Shown: positions 55,266 through 64,000 of the stretch, one piece after another
How the letters are laid out: every line of letters begins with the position of its first letter
Position numbering within the stretch: the stretch's first letter is position 1
From: Lepidostoma basale
Lineage: Eukaryota > Arthropoda > Insecta > Trichoptera > Lepidostomatidae
DNA: 64,000 nt
Assembly (NCBI GenBank): GCA_022606425.2
Contig: JAHDVF020000875.1
Coordinates: 1,116,001 to 1,180,000, forward strand
Reading direction: 5' to 3'
Translations under genes and position numbers: made by a program
Notes under the pieces: model-generated
Database searches by the model: none
What the model was told of the DNA's origin: nothing
Seen by the model: only the letters and a program-made list of their open reading frames with translations

Positions 55266-56304
55266 ACCAGAACATGGCAGCGAGCTCCCGAAACCGGCCG
55301 AAGACACAAACATTAGTGGATTTTAACTAAAAATATACGTTAGAAAAAAAATATTATTTTGTATTTTCATTATTTACAATGAACCTCTACCAAATAACAA
55401 AAGAACAAAATAGTTTTTTTAAACTTTTATATATTGAAAAAACACTTATAATTTTAAATATTTTTCTTCGTTTTGCAGGACTACATTTATTATATATTTA
55501 TACGATTTGTTCTGAAAATTTAATATAAAGTAAAAACGCAAAGCTTTATTTGTTTTTAAAAATTTACATTTTATTGTAATCATAAAAGATCAAATAATAA
55601 TTATCCTTATAAATATATGAATACATACAATATTTAAAATTCTATACATAATTCGTGTTCATATTATGAAATACACTTAAGAATATTATTTACATAAGCT
55701 GATTGACGAGGAATTTATCATAAAACTCCTTTTAACCTAGTAACACATTTTACATACAATTAATAATTTATAATATAATTCTTAGATAATATATAAGAGT
55801 GTGTGCTATTATGGAAATATTCCTTATACAGTTTTGTAAAACACACATAACACAACATAAAGAAAAAGAGACAGGTATGTGTATAATATACACATTCAAA
55901 TGTGTGACCCTTCAAAAACAAATTTTGTCTTATAGATAGAAAATAATAAAACACTTTAATTTAACAACGGTTGAAATATTAAAACACTTTGAATTTAACC
56001 ACGATAAATACAAAGTGTTTTATTATTATATATCTACAAGTTTAAAATGACTAATCACAAAAATGAATTGAATGATTAATTCGCCATTTTGTTTTGACAA
56101 AAGACATTGCTTTATAAAAAAAGGACGCCATTTTTAAATTTGGCTTGCCAGTTAAAAATATATTTGTATAACGTTCTGTTCAGTACTCATATCGTAATGT
56201 ATTTGGAATATTTTGAATATTAATGTATTTAAAATATAATTTAGAAAATCTATTGTTTTAGCAGAATCACTATGAAACTTCAACACAATGAACTGTTTAA
56301 TTTT
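55266..56304. other. Unassigned 1.0 kb
   Basis: Very AT-rich; no ORF or repeat recognised. 55930-56030 holds an imperfect inverted pair (TAATAAAACACTTTAATTTA / AAATACAAAGTGTTTTATTA). Confidence 0.3.
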
Positions 56305-56510
56305 AAGCATTGTTAAAATATCACAATTTATTTATTTGATTTCTATGATATTGTCGCGTGAGGTGTTTCGCCGACGGATGTTGGCATCAATCCACTGGTG
56401 ATTGTTAAACCTGATGATGCCAACATTACATGCTAACGTTGCAACGATTTTGTAGAAACTAAACAGTTAAATTGTGATATTAAAACAGTGTTTAAATATG
56501 TATAAAATAT
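56305..56510. mobile_element. Hammerhead-type A head-to-head pair, degenerate
   Basis: Left (minus): AAAATATCACAATTTATTTA, ATTGTCGCGTGAGGTGTTTC, GCCGACGGATGTTGGCATCA. Right (plus): TTAAACCTGATGATGCCAAC, then AAACAGTTAAATTGTGATAT and AAAACAGTG. The left copy keeps helix II GCCAACATCCGTCGGC but has ACACCTCA instead of the palindrome; the right copy keeps CTGATGATGCCAAC but loses the rest. Same architecture as 17007-17248, older. Confidence 0.5.
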
Positions 56511-57051
56511 CACGCGATTCTTATTAAAAATATTTTTGAAATCAACTTTTTTTACGTTTTAATAAGGGTAATTAAATTTATAAATATTTAAATGTATTTA
56601 AAAAAATAAGTAAGTTGATTTACAATACATACATTGTTGCACTAAATACAAGTTCACAATTATACAATAAATTCATTTTTAATTGTCACTTTACACTTAT
56701 TAAATCTATTTAGATTTACATATACAATAAGTTTATTAATAATAAGCTTTAAATAATGTAAACAACTTTATGTACATTTTTTTTTACAAATTATGGCTAA
56801 TATTGAAGGAGTACATTTATTTAGCCCCTAAATAGGTGGTAAAACAAATCTCAAGCCTTTCAGCACGTTTCTCGGTCAACTGATAAGTCATTTGACATAA
56901 AAGTATTGAAAAACATATGTGTTTTCTGTTTATAATGATTTGAAGCTTGAATATAATTTATTATTTGATTTGTGCAAACTTTAGTTCAATAAAATTGATT
57001 TTAAAATCATAATTACTACACAGAATTGTTAATACATTTAAAAGTCATCTC
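56511..57051. other. No gene recognised
   Basis: About 540 bp of AT-rich DNA with no supported feature. Confidence 0.3.
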
Positions 57052-57255
57052 AAAAACGCGCTCAGAGTGTCATCAATGAAGACGCTCAGAAACATATCTG
57101 GCAAGACACTACGACAAGACAAGGGAAATATGCGAGGTCAGGGATGTCGTTAGGTGCGGAAGGCAAAGTATTGCAAAGTATAGTCTCATAGTGTTGCACG
57201 GCCGTCCTCAATATAAAGGAGTGACAAGTATCGCTTTGCTGGAGCTTTATCAAAT
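57052..57255 (+). mobile_element. RTE-c-like LINE fragment
   Basis: TCAATGAAGACGCTCAGAAA (MKTLRNISGKTL), AGGGAAATATGCGAGGTCAG (REICEVRDVVR), CACGGCCGTCCTCAATATAA (GRPPQYK). Several deletions. Confidence 0.55.
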
Positions 57256-57357
57256 AATCATGTATTTTTAATGGCCAAAGCGAATACGAAAAAAACCCTT
57301 TGAAAATTTATTTCATTTGTTTTTCTCAATTTTACTCGTAAATACTATGCAGTTTAA

Positions 57358-57575
57358 TGAAAACGAATGAAAACGTCAGTTTTCTAGATGTTTTATTATA
57401 TTTTATGGGAATGACATGTTTCGACCTTCGAGGGTATCAAATGTCGCTTGATAATGTCTTAGAAGGCCGAAACATATCATTCCCATTAAATATAATTAAA
57501 CTTCTATAAAACTGACGTTTTCATTCGTATTAATTATTTAATATGAAATTTTACATCATTGTTCAAGAAACAATA
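57358..57575. mobile_element. Hammerhead-type D head-to-head pair
   Basis: Left arm 57360-57440 (AACGAATGAAAACGTCAGTT, ATGGGAATGACATGTTTCGA, CCTTCGAGGGTATCAAATG) and right arm 57444-57535 (TTGATAATGTCTTAGAAGGC, CGAAACATATCATTCCCATT, ACTGACGTTTTCATTCGTAT) are inverted copies. Helix II on plus is GTCTTAGAAGGC (57456-57467), followed by GAA and ACATAT (palindrome broken by one change). Beyond 57535 lies the shared TTTTACATCATTGTTCAAGA. Confidence 0.55.
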
Positions 57576-57837
57576 TAAATACTATGCAGTTTGTCAGAAT
57601 TTCTAAGTCGTATGATAATATGTATATAAAAAAAAACATGTATTGTTATTTGATACTTTTAAAGCCGAAACAAATTCACATTAAATTTAATATGACTTCT
57701 AGAAAACATAAGTTTTCAATTATATTTATGATGGAGCCAGTTGCGCGCGAAACCAGATGGTTTTTCTAGGCCCTTTTTATAAAATTAAAAAATAATTTTT
57801 AAACACTTATTGGTTTTTACACCACTTTATTTTTGTC

Positions 57838-57960
57838 AAACCTACCGGTTTCGCTCCCGCAGCAGCTTCGCCGGGGTTACAAAACAAACTAATTGGCTGC
57901 TAGGACAGGACCTCTATTCAGTGTTTAAACAAAATTTTAATAGGATTATATATGTTATAA
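57838..57960 (-). mobile_element. Hammerhead-type C element, decayed core
   Basis: On minus: GTAACC (57875-57880), CCGGCGA (57868-57874; two core changes), extra A, helix II GCTGCTGCGGGAGC (57853-57866, one mismatch), GAA (57850-57852), ACCGGT (57844-57849), A17, GGTTTG. Helix I pairs four bases. Second copy of the type seen at 17347-17390; the flank differs. Confidence 0.45.
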
Positions 57961-58004
57961 AAAAGGTATGAAACTATAATACATAACATTTTGTTTTTTG
58001 AATG

Positions 58005-58365
58005 TATACAAATACTTGTAGACTGGATTGTACCCATGGCGGGTTAATCATTTAAGGATCAATTGTATCTCGTTAGGTCTATACATCGATATATTGTATA
58101 TATCTAATCTTAATATATGGCGCTAGTGTAGATTGAATTAAAATATGTGAAGTGTTTCTCAACATAGTAGCATTTATACATGTTTCAAAAATTTGTCAGA
58201 CGTGATGGTCGTGAGAAGGGCGGAATGGGAAATGTTGTAATACATAAAGCGATTGCTTAACTCAACCAATGACAGGTCATAAATCCTGTAAACGCCTCGA
58301 CCACCATATTCTGTTTCCAAAAACAATTTACATCTTCGTCTCTATTGAGATACAATTGATCCTTA
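58005..58365. mobile_element. Foldback element family X, internally deleted
   Basis: Left ACAAATACTTGTAGACTGGA, AATTGTATCTCGTTAGGTCT; right TATATGGCGCTAGTGTAGAT, ATGGTCGTGAGAAGGGCGGA, ATGACAGGTCATAAATCCTG, TCTCTATTGAGATACAATTG. Most of the left arm is deleted. Confidence 0.6.
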
Positions 58366-58572
58366 TATAAGTTAAGTATTATATATCAAAAACAAAAACA
58401 GTTGAATTCTTAACTAGAATGAAATATAACAGAAAATTAACATCTAATGGCTTATAAACTGACATATTTTATATATCTAATCGAAAGAAGATAAACATAA
58501 TATAAAATGAAATGCTTTAACTTCCTGTCGAATTGACGATTAGCTTAACAGAATTGGGTTAGGTTATTTTAA

Positions 58573-58800
58573 TTCCCTAACTAATCATCACGCTGCTTCC
58601 TTGGGAAGGTATGCAGAGAGGATGAACCTTCTTCATGTTTTATCTTAACATACTTTTTAGTTTTCTTCACTTCACACAACGTGTCAATCACGAATGTCCG
58701 ACTTCCAACATGGCCAATTGATTTGGCATATTTTATTCAATCATAGTTTTGTTTCCATTATTTTATTCTTAACACCTTCTGTCCGCATTCTCTTCACAAA
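58573..58800 (-). mobile_element. RTE-a/b LINE 3' end, strongly diverged
   Basis: CTAACTAATCATCACGCTGC, CTTGGGAAGGTATGCAGAGA, CTTCATGTTTTATCTTAACA then CCAACATGGCCAATTGATTT. Terminus recognisable; coding heavily decayed. Confidence 0.55.
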
Positions 58801-59185
58801 ATGGCAAATTAATTGTTTCTTACAATATTTTACCAAATATTTGTCTGGTTGCACTCATAAAATAATATTTGTCAATTGTATTTTTATTATCATTATTTAC
58901 AATGAATTTCTATCCTGAAATATCAAATAACAACATGAGCATTCAATAAATATTCTTAACAATGAATGAAAGCTATGCAATGCTTATTCAATCTTTTGAT
59001 GGAAGTTCATTTTAAATAATAATTAAATAAAACAATTGATGGTTGTGGTTTATATTTTGTAAAACTCCTTTATAAATTATAATAAAAACGCAATTGTTTT
59101 ATCGGTTTAACAGAGATTTTTTGTTTATGTAGTTATGTATTAACTTTGAGATACATTTAAAAACGTTTATGAATTCCCTCGTCAG
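58801..59185. other. No gene recognised
   Basis: About 385 bp of AT-rich DNA with no supported feature. Confidence 0.3.
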
Positions 59186-59188
59186 GTG

Positions 59189-59255
59189 AAAAAATTGAAA
59201 CAAGTATTTCTTCTTCTTTTTCAAAAAAATTGAAACAAGTATTTCTTCTTCTTTT
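59189..59255. repeat. Tandem pair of a 34-bp segment at a LINE tail
   Basis: AAAAAATTGAAACAAGTATT then TCTTCTTCTTTT occurs twice back to back (59189-59221, 59223-59255), at the 3' tail of the antisense LINE that follows. It could be a target duplication plus tail repeats. Confidence 0.6.
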
Positions 59256-59885
59256 AATAGATCTGACGATCTGTGACACAGAAATCATGTCTCGTCGGAT
59301 GATGAGGTCCAGCTGTCCTTCCATCTCTTAGGCGGTCTTCCATGTGGGCGGTGTCCGGAGGGGATTTCATAACCGGTCGTATATGCAAAGCTCCATGGTC
59401 CCTCCCGTATCTTCTTCTGGATCTACTCCACTAAACAATATCCTCTATTTCGCAAGTTTTTCTTATGTCTACGTTGCGGACACTATCTCAGAGAGTTTTT
59501 CCAGTAAGTGATCTTAGGACCTCCATCTCCGATGTTCTTAGTAGTCCCTTGGTTCGCACAGTGTCGGCCATGATAGATCGCACGCATGTTTTATTAATTC
59601 TGATTGTTATCGATACGCATGTGCTCGTTTTTCTAGACCAGATTCTTCAGACATCCTGACACGGCAGGGGCTTTACTGACTTGTTTTCCTTGTTTTGTAC
59701 TTCAATCGTATAAAGGTCATTTTGGCTGCAGATCTCTACCCCCAAATATCTGAAACTCATTACTTGCTCCACATGTATGCATCAACAGTCAGCTTACCAT
59801 CTTGTAGATTGCCTAGATATGGTGAGACATTTTGTTTTGTTGACTTATATATACATATTAAGCCTTTGTGATACTGTGTGGAATT
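59225..59885 (-). mobile_element. RTE-c-like LINE fragment
   Basis: Tail complement TTCTTCTTCTTTT, then CCAGCTGTCCTTCCATCTCT and TAGGCGGTCTTCCATGTGGG (GRPPKR). Antisense coding continues: RKTCEIEDIV, RLRSLTGKTLRDSVRNVDIR-like (59460-59520), CGANQGTTKNIGDGGPKI-like, then RACDLSWPTLCE region and a VLGVEICSQNDLYTIE-like block to about 59740. One of the longest RTE-c-type copies but full of stops. Confidence 0.65.
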
Positions 59886-59899
59886 TGTACAACATTGCA

Positions 59900-60036
59900 C
59901 CATTCACATCGCATTCACTTCTTAAGTGAAATCATAGTAGGCAAAAACTCGTATGTCATCAACGAGTAAGACAATATTTTGAATACATGAGAGTGAGAGA
60001 ATGAAAATATAAGAAGTGAACGCGGTGCGCGAATGA
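59900..60036. mobile_element. Two small RTE-a fragments in opposite orientation
   Basis: 59900-59925 GCACCATTCACATCGCATTC (minus) and 59995-60033 GAATGAAAATATAAGAAGTG then AACGCGGTGCGCGAATGAAG (plus) both come from the NIRSECGANDGV region. Confidence 0.45.
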
Positions 60037-60289
60037 AGTGTTGTATTTATATATTTTTATTTAAAAAATCTCTGTAAAATTAATAATATAATCGCGTTTT
60101 TATTGACTCGTACATTTGTAAGTATTTAAAAATATTTATCCGATATAACGAGTGATGTTTATTACGAGCCAATTCAGTCGGTCCCATCTTGCTCGTAATA
60201 ACCGAATTCGACTGTAATTAGCTTTCAAAATGGCTTTATCGTGAATTAAATGTCAAATAACATAAAATACAATACGTGGAATAAACATT
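60037..60289. other. No gene recognised
   Basis: About 250 bp, AT-rich. CGTAATAA words near 60150-60200 form a weak inverted pair. Confidence 0.25.
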
Positions 60290-60620
60290 ACATATGTCAA
60301 GTGCGCGCAACAGCCGCGACAGGGTTGAACTCGCGCGTCACTGGCTACTCGGTATACATCACCGCGTGGCGACTGTTTATCATTTGAATGCCGATTATTT
60401 TTCAGCGTTCTAAATAAATACATAAACGAATGCGGATTAGAATGGGCGTGGGACGGGAGGCATGAGGCGGGTAGGGGGGAGGAGGGCGTGAAGCAGGCAG
60501 GAGCTAGCGAGTTAAAGGAGCTCGTCCCGGAGGTCTGCGCCGTTGGAGGTCCGGCAGCCCGCCCCCCGCGCCTGCAGTCAGACCTTCTCTTCCCCGCCCA
60601 ACGCGTGAGGCGTGGACCGC
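60290..60620. promoter_or_regulatory. GC/CpG-rich island, possible promoter or first exon
   Basis: In contrast to the AT-rich surroundings this 330-bp stretch is strongly GC-rich: GGGCGTGGGACGGGAGGCAT, GGTAGGGGGGAGGAGGGCGT, GGCAGCCCGCCCCCCGCGCC, CCCGCCCAACGCGTGAGG. GGGCGTGG and CCCGCCC words are possible Sp/KLF-type sites. A 128-codon minus ORF (60253-60639) has low-complexity composition and no recognised domain. No TATA or splice signal that I would defend. The only such island in the window outside the hAT leader. Confidence 0.35.
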
Positions 60621-60696
60621 ACAAACTGTAACAAATCACATATTATAATACAACGCAAATAATAAACATTTTAAGCGGAATAAAAAAACCATGAAA

Positions 60697-60990
60697 ATTT
60701 CACAAGACACTGAGAGATCGCGTGAGGAACACCAGAATAAGAGAAATATGTGAGGGTGAGGATATTGTAAGATGGAGCAGATAGTGAAAAAGGGACTCGT
60801 ACGAACATGTTCAAATAATGGACACCACCAGACTCCCCTATATTGCATTGCATAATCAGCCTCATGGGAATCATCCTTGCGGAAGACCTCCTTAAAGATG
60901 GAAGGACAGCTGGGAATCTACCTCACAGGAGAAGCAACACTCTGGAGAACAGACCACATAGGTCTACAACAAGGAAGAAGAAACAATATT
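60697..60990 (+). mobile_element. RTE-c LINE 3' end, first of a tandem pair
   Basis: AAGACACTGAGAGATCGCGT (TLRDRV), ATATGTGAGGGTGAGGATAT, GATGGAGCAGATAGTGAAAA, ACCACCAGACTCCCCTATAT, GGAAGACCTCCTTAAAGATG (GRPP), AACAAGGAAGAAGAAAC tail. Its second half (60758-60982) is repeated 260 bp downstream. Confidence 0.75.
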
Positions 60991-61012
60991 CACATTTTTC
61001 CAGAAGAAAAAT

Positions 61013-61260
61013 ATGTTGAGGATATTGTTAGATGGAGCAGACAGCAAAAAAGGGACTGGTATGGTCATGTTTAAAAAATGAACACCACCAGACTCCCCTA
61101 TATTGCATTGCATAATCAGCCTTATGGGACTCGTTCTCGCGAAAGACCTCCTAAAAGATGGAAGGACAGCTGGGAGTCTACCTCACAGGAGGAGCAACAC
61201 TCTGGAGAACAGACCACATAGGTCTACAACAAGGAAGAATAAAAAATATCCACATTTTTC
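61013..61260 (+). mobile_element. RTE-c LINE 3' end, second of a tandem pair
   Basis: Starts TTGAGGATATTGTTAGATGG and repeats the 60758-60982 segment with few changes, ending ACAACAAGGAAGAATAAAAA. The segment 60983-61012 (TTCACATTTTTCCAGAAGAA) is echoed at 61247-61265 (CACATTTTTCCAGC), so the duplicated unit includes the sequence beyond the tail. Confidence 0.75.
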
Positions 61261-61261
61261 C

Positions 61262-61385
61262 AGCTGGCAAAAGAAGGATGAAAGTAGGATAAATGCCATA
61301 GAAATGAGTACACTTAGAAAAACACGAGGAAAAATTATATATGATAGAAAACGTGAAAATATGATTTCAGCTTTTGGAAAAGAAA
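61262..61385 (+). mobile_element. RTE-a LINE internal fragment
   Basis: CAGCTGGCAAAAGAAGGATG (WQKKDESRINAIEM), AGTACACTTAGAAAAACACG, GGAAAAATTATATATGATAG (GKIIYDR). Truncated on both sides; it directly follows the RTE-c tandem pair. Confidence 0.65.
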
Positions 61386-61736
61386 TGTAAATATTAATAC
61401 TACTGAATGTCAGTCTATTGAACACGCATGAACAATGACTTGATGTAAAGAAGATTTATAAAATCTTATTACTTCGTATAATAGTAATAAAATGCTATAT
61501 CAAATCATACATTCTGGAATTCTCATTTAAAATATTTTTTCCTAGCAATAACGATTGAAATGTGAACGTTTTTATCTTTTGTAAACATGACGAAACGTGT
61601 CAACGAATAAAAATATGTAAATAAGAATATTCGATTTATGATTTGTTATTACGTTTGAATGATTTTATATAAATATTAAAAAATATAAATATATTTATGC
61701 TCAGTATTAGAAATATTTAAAAAAAAAATCTTCTTC
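61386..61736. other. No gene recognised
   Basis: About 350 bp of AT-rich DNA with no supported feature. Confidence 0.3.
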
Positions 61737-62118
61737 TTCTGCTTTATTTAGGACTATGTCCTGTTATTTCTCGGAGCCTTTTCCTGGGATACAGATATCC
61801 AACTGTCTCGCCATCTTGTAGGTGGTCTTCCTGCAGGTCGGTTTCCTGTTGGTACTTTATTTGCGGCTATATTTATCACTCTTTCAGAACATGCTCTTTC
61901 CACATGATCTCTCCAGTAGCGTCTTCTCAGTCTTCCCCATCGCATGACATCTTACACATTGCAGATCTTTCTTATTTCAGAATTTCTTATTCTGTCTCTG
62001 AGTGTCGTTCCCGCAACGGATCGGAGTGTCTTCATTTCTGTGGTTCTTAGGAGACTTTTTGTTCAGATAGTGTCAGCTCTCGTTTCTATTCCATATGTCA
62101 TTATAAGACGTTAAAGTA
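61737..62118 (-). mobile_element. RTE-c-like LINE fragment
   Basis: Minus ORF 61754-61945: MRWGRLRRRYWRDHVERACS, ERVINIAANKVPTGNRPAGR, PPTRWRDSWISVSQEKAPRN. Upstream on minus RTTEMKTLRSVAGTTLRDRI and RNSEIRKICNV in another frame, then PYGIETRADTI. YWRDHVER and GRPPTRWRD are the LINE C-terminal motifs. Tail complement TCTTCTTCTGC at 61730. Confidence 0.75.
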
Positions 62119-62189
62119 AAAAAGATTACTGAAAAATACCAAGTTTATTATAATTAAAATAAATCAATGGTTTTACTTTGAACTGCGAT

Positions 62190-62332
62190 TCTATGGAATC
62201 CTAAGGGCCATCGCAACTATTGTGGAAGGATGTCTTAACCTGGATGCTGGCAATCCAAGACAAAGTGGCGTGGAAGCAAATGGAGGATACATTTTTCCAG
62301 AAGTAGACGAAAATAGGCAGAAGAAGAATACA
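62190..62332 (+). mobile_element. LINE 3' fragment with (GAA)n-like tail
   Basis: GATTCTATGGAATCCTAAGG, GTGGAAGGATGTCTTAACCT, GAAGCAAATGGAGGATACAT then AATAGGCAGAAGAAGAATAC. Looks like an RTE-type 3' end but matches none of the families above well. Confidence 0.35.
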
Positions 62333-62439
62333 CATGTTTTCTTTATTTGTATTACTAATAATTTAAAGAAAAAAATTCCATACAGGTGAAATTTGTCGGA
62401 GAAATTTGACATTTTTAATCATTTTAAAAAGAATGTTAA

Positions 62440-62905
62440 TAAATGTATCGAAGTTCGTAAATATAATAAATGTGTATTCCACAAGTGACTCCACCCCAAT
62501 CTTGCTCCACGGTGTCCCCCTTGTGACCACGACTAGTTGTTGCTTCCTCGGTAGTATGATAGCAGGCTCGGGAGGTACGGAGGAAGATGTAGCCAGCAGA
62601 CTCAACAAGGCAAGGGGAGCTTTCGCTATGCTTCGCACTGTATGGTGTTCCAGTATCATTTCGAGAAAGCTCAAGCTTCAAATATTTAGCAGTAATAATA
62701 TAGCGTACTGCTGTACGGATGTGAGACATGAAAATCTGCCGCGGACTTTATTGGAAAACTCCAGGTGTTTATAAATAGGTGCCTTCGCTCAATATTCAAG
62801 ACCTATTGGCCCCAAACAGTGTCAAATTCCGTTCTCTGAACCATGGCAGGCGAAAAGTCAATTAGAGAACAAGTCGAGGACAAAAAGAAGAAGAAGAAGA
62901 ATCAA
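62440..62905 (+). mobile_element. LINE family g fragment (RT C-terminal part)
   Basis: ORF 62406-62774 contains TTTSCCFLGSMIAGSGGTEE, DVASRLNKARGAFAMLRTVW, CSSIISRKLKLQIFSSNNIA. FLGSMIxxxGGTEEDVxxRLNKARGAFAxLRxxW is the C-terminal part of another LINE RT group common in animals. The CEIW-type word follows in a shifted frame (TDVRHEN, LENSRCL). After 62774 come LINRCLRSIFKTYWP-coding words and an AAAGAAGAAGAAGAAGAAT tail (62882-62900). Confidence 0.7.
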
Positions 62906-63477
62906 AGTTCGTAGTCATGTTTACGATGATATTATTAAAGGGACATTGGTCCAAAACAGCATGAGACAATAAACATATAATTCTACGGATTATGTAAGCG
63001 ATGACACAAAAGCACACTTAATACACGTTAATTTACAAGATACATACAAAATACATGTAAACACACACCAAGTTATCTAAAAAGCAGTGTTGTGTCTTTG
63101 TTTTGTGATGTTTACCTAGAAGCTAATTGCTTCGCGGTGTCAGATCATGATATATTGCACAAACATTAGCAAATGGGTCTAAGGTACGCCATTTTATAGT
63201 AAAAATAAAAAATAATCTGTACCAAAAAAATAAAACAATTCTGTTTTTTTCACAACATATTACAATTGGATTAATATTTGTGTATTCTTGAAATATGATA
63301 CTCCATTGTTATCCGAGCCCTCTCATGTTTAACAAGGAGAAGGAACGATTTAAGAAATTTATGAGATTTTGCAGTATTGAAGTGTCTCCTAAGAATCGTC
63401 CGTAGTCAAAATCAGAAATCACAATTCTAACACTTTACATTTTTCACCGTTGTTAAGAGAAGGCAAGCTAGCTATTG
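62906..63477. other. No gene recognised
   Basis: About 570 bp with no supported feature. Confidence 0.3.
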
Positions 63478-64000
63478 AAACTTCTTCTTTCCGTGTCCTG
63501 TCAGGTCTCCCCAACGTTGACTATCACCCTTGAGTAGGCCTACCCGTCATGGGCAGCTCGGAACAGCTTCCCTGTGGTCCTTAGCCCCGTCCACTCTCGG
63601 ATGTTCCTCAGCCAGGAAACCCGCCTTCTCCCAATACCTCGTCGACCCTCAATCTTACCCTCCAAGATCAGATGTAACAGTGCGTACTTTTCGCCTCTCA
63701 GAACATGGCCCAAGTAGGACACCTTACAGACTTTGATGTTGCTCAGCAACTCTCTGTCAACTCTGGCGAACGCTCTATGGAGAACGTTTGTGTTGCTGAC
63801 CATATCTGTCCAGAAGATGCGTAACATCCTTCGGTGTATCCACATCTCAAAGGCCTCTAATCGGTTCATAATATTGACTTTAAGGGTCCATGACTCCACC
63901 CCGTATAACAGCACTGATCAAACATAGCATCTGACCATTCTTTGTCGTAATTTTAAATTGATATTGATACTAATGCCGAAATTTATAATATAATATATAA
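63478..64000 (-). mobile_element. RTE-d LINE 3' region, best copy, cut by window end
   Basis: Minus ORF 63540-63914 (124 codons): MLLYGVESWTLKVNIMNRLE, AFEMWIHRRMLRIFWTDMVS, NTNVLHRAFARVDRELLSNI, KVCKVSYLGHVLRGEKYALL, HLILEGKIEGRRGIGRRRVS, WLRNIREWTGLRTTGKLFRA. YGVESW, HRRMLRIxWTD and GRRRVSWLRNIREW are RT C-terminal motifs. A 3-bp tail-like TTCTTC complement is at 63482. Continues upstream (RQRMVRCYV-coding) towards the window edge. Confidence 0.8.

Overview
Organism. The window looks like nuclear DNA of a large, AT-rich, repeat-saturated arthropod genome, most likely an insect (a beetle or similar; I cannot place it further). Reasons: no operons or dense coding; dozens of decayed RTE-like LINE 3' ends; tRNA-headed SINEs; hAT, mariner-like and TTAA-target DNA elements; foldback/MITE families; splice-like signals. 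Almost every ORF longer than 60 codons is a piece of a mobile element. The only long uninterrupted gene is a hAT transposase (46404-48215, +). Two short stretches (11261-11404 minus; 28008-28171 plus) could be exons of host genes, with low confidence.

Layout. 1-4650: RTE-type LINE fragments, three of them lying between the two inverted ends of an old mariner-like element (2038-4190). 4633-6250: a palindromic hammerhead element, a SINE and a long LINE fragment. 6846-12970: LINE 3' ends, a chimeric SINE carrying an RTE 3' end (7834-7980), a 57-bp minisatellite (8926-9265) and a possible host exon. 13521-18300: interrupted SINEs, a TTAA MITE and a head-to-head hammerhead pair (17007-17248). 18300-24325: LINE relics, an RTE copy between 115-bp direct repeats (20398-21481), a foldback element and an L2/CR1-like LINE. 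24356-31320: microsatellite, more hammerhead elements, a foldback, a possible exon pair and the best hammerhead (31261-31306, minus). 31320-44840: LINE relics, a hAT MITE with exact 8-bp target duplication (34113-34596), a small MITE (35882-36138) and three chimeric SINEs. 44839-48585: a nested stack, LINE invaded by SINE invaded by a complete hAT whose 5' intron holds a further inverted-repeat/tRNA-like unit. 48586-64000: more SINE, LINE, MITE and hammerhead elements, a GC-rich island (60290-60620) and LINE pieces.

Main discovery candidate. Scattered copies share a small hammerhead-ribozyme design in at least five sequence lineages: core CTGANGA, one extra nucleotide, a short helix II (with a covariation between copies), GAA, and then a self-complementary block in place of helix III (ACAGCTGT, ACATGT, ACCGGT or ACTAGT), usually followed by a C or U cleavage position. 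Several are arranged as head-to-head pairs. This resembles the small hammerhead variants reported from Penelope-like retroelements, which act as dimers; the palindromic block would explain dimerisation. No reverse transcriptase is attached to them here, so they look like non-autonomous relics.

Interactions. The LINEs are the probable drivers: RTE-a copies end in (TTAG)n, and a separate SINE family has captured that same 3' end, as expected if RTE-a protein mobilises it. DNA elements show clean target duplications (8 bp for hAT, TTAA for the MITE), so relative ages can be read from what interrupts what.
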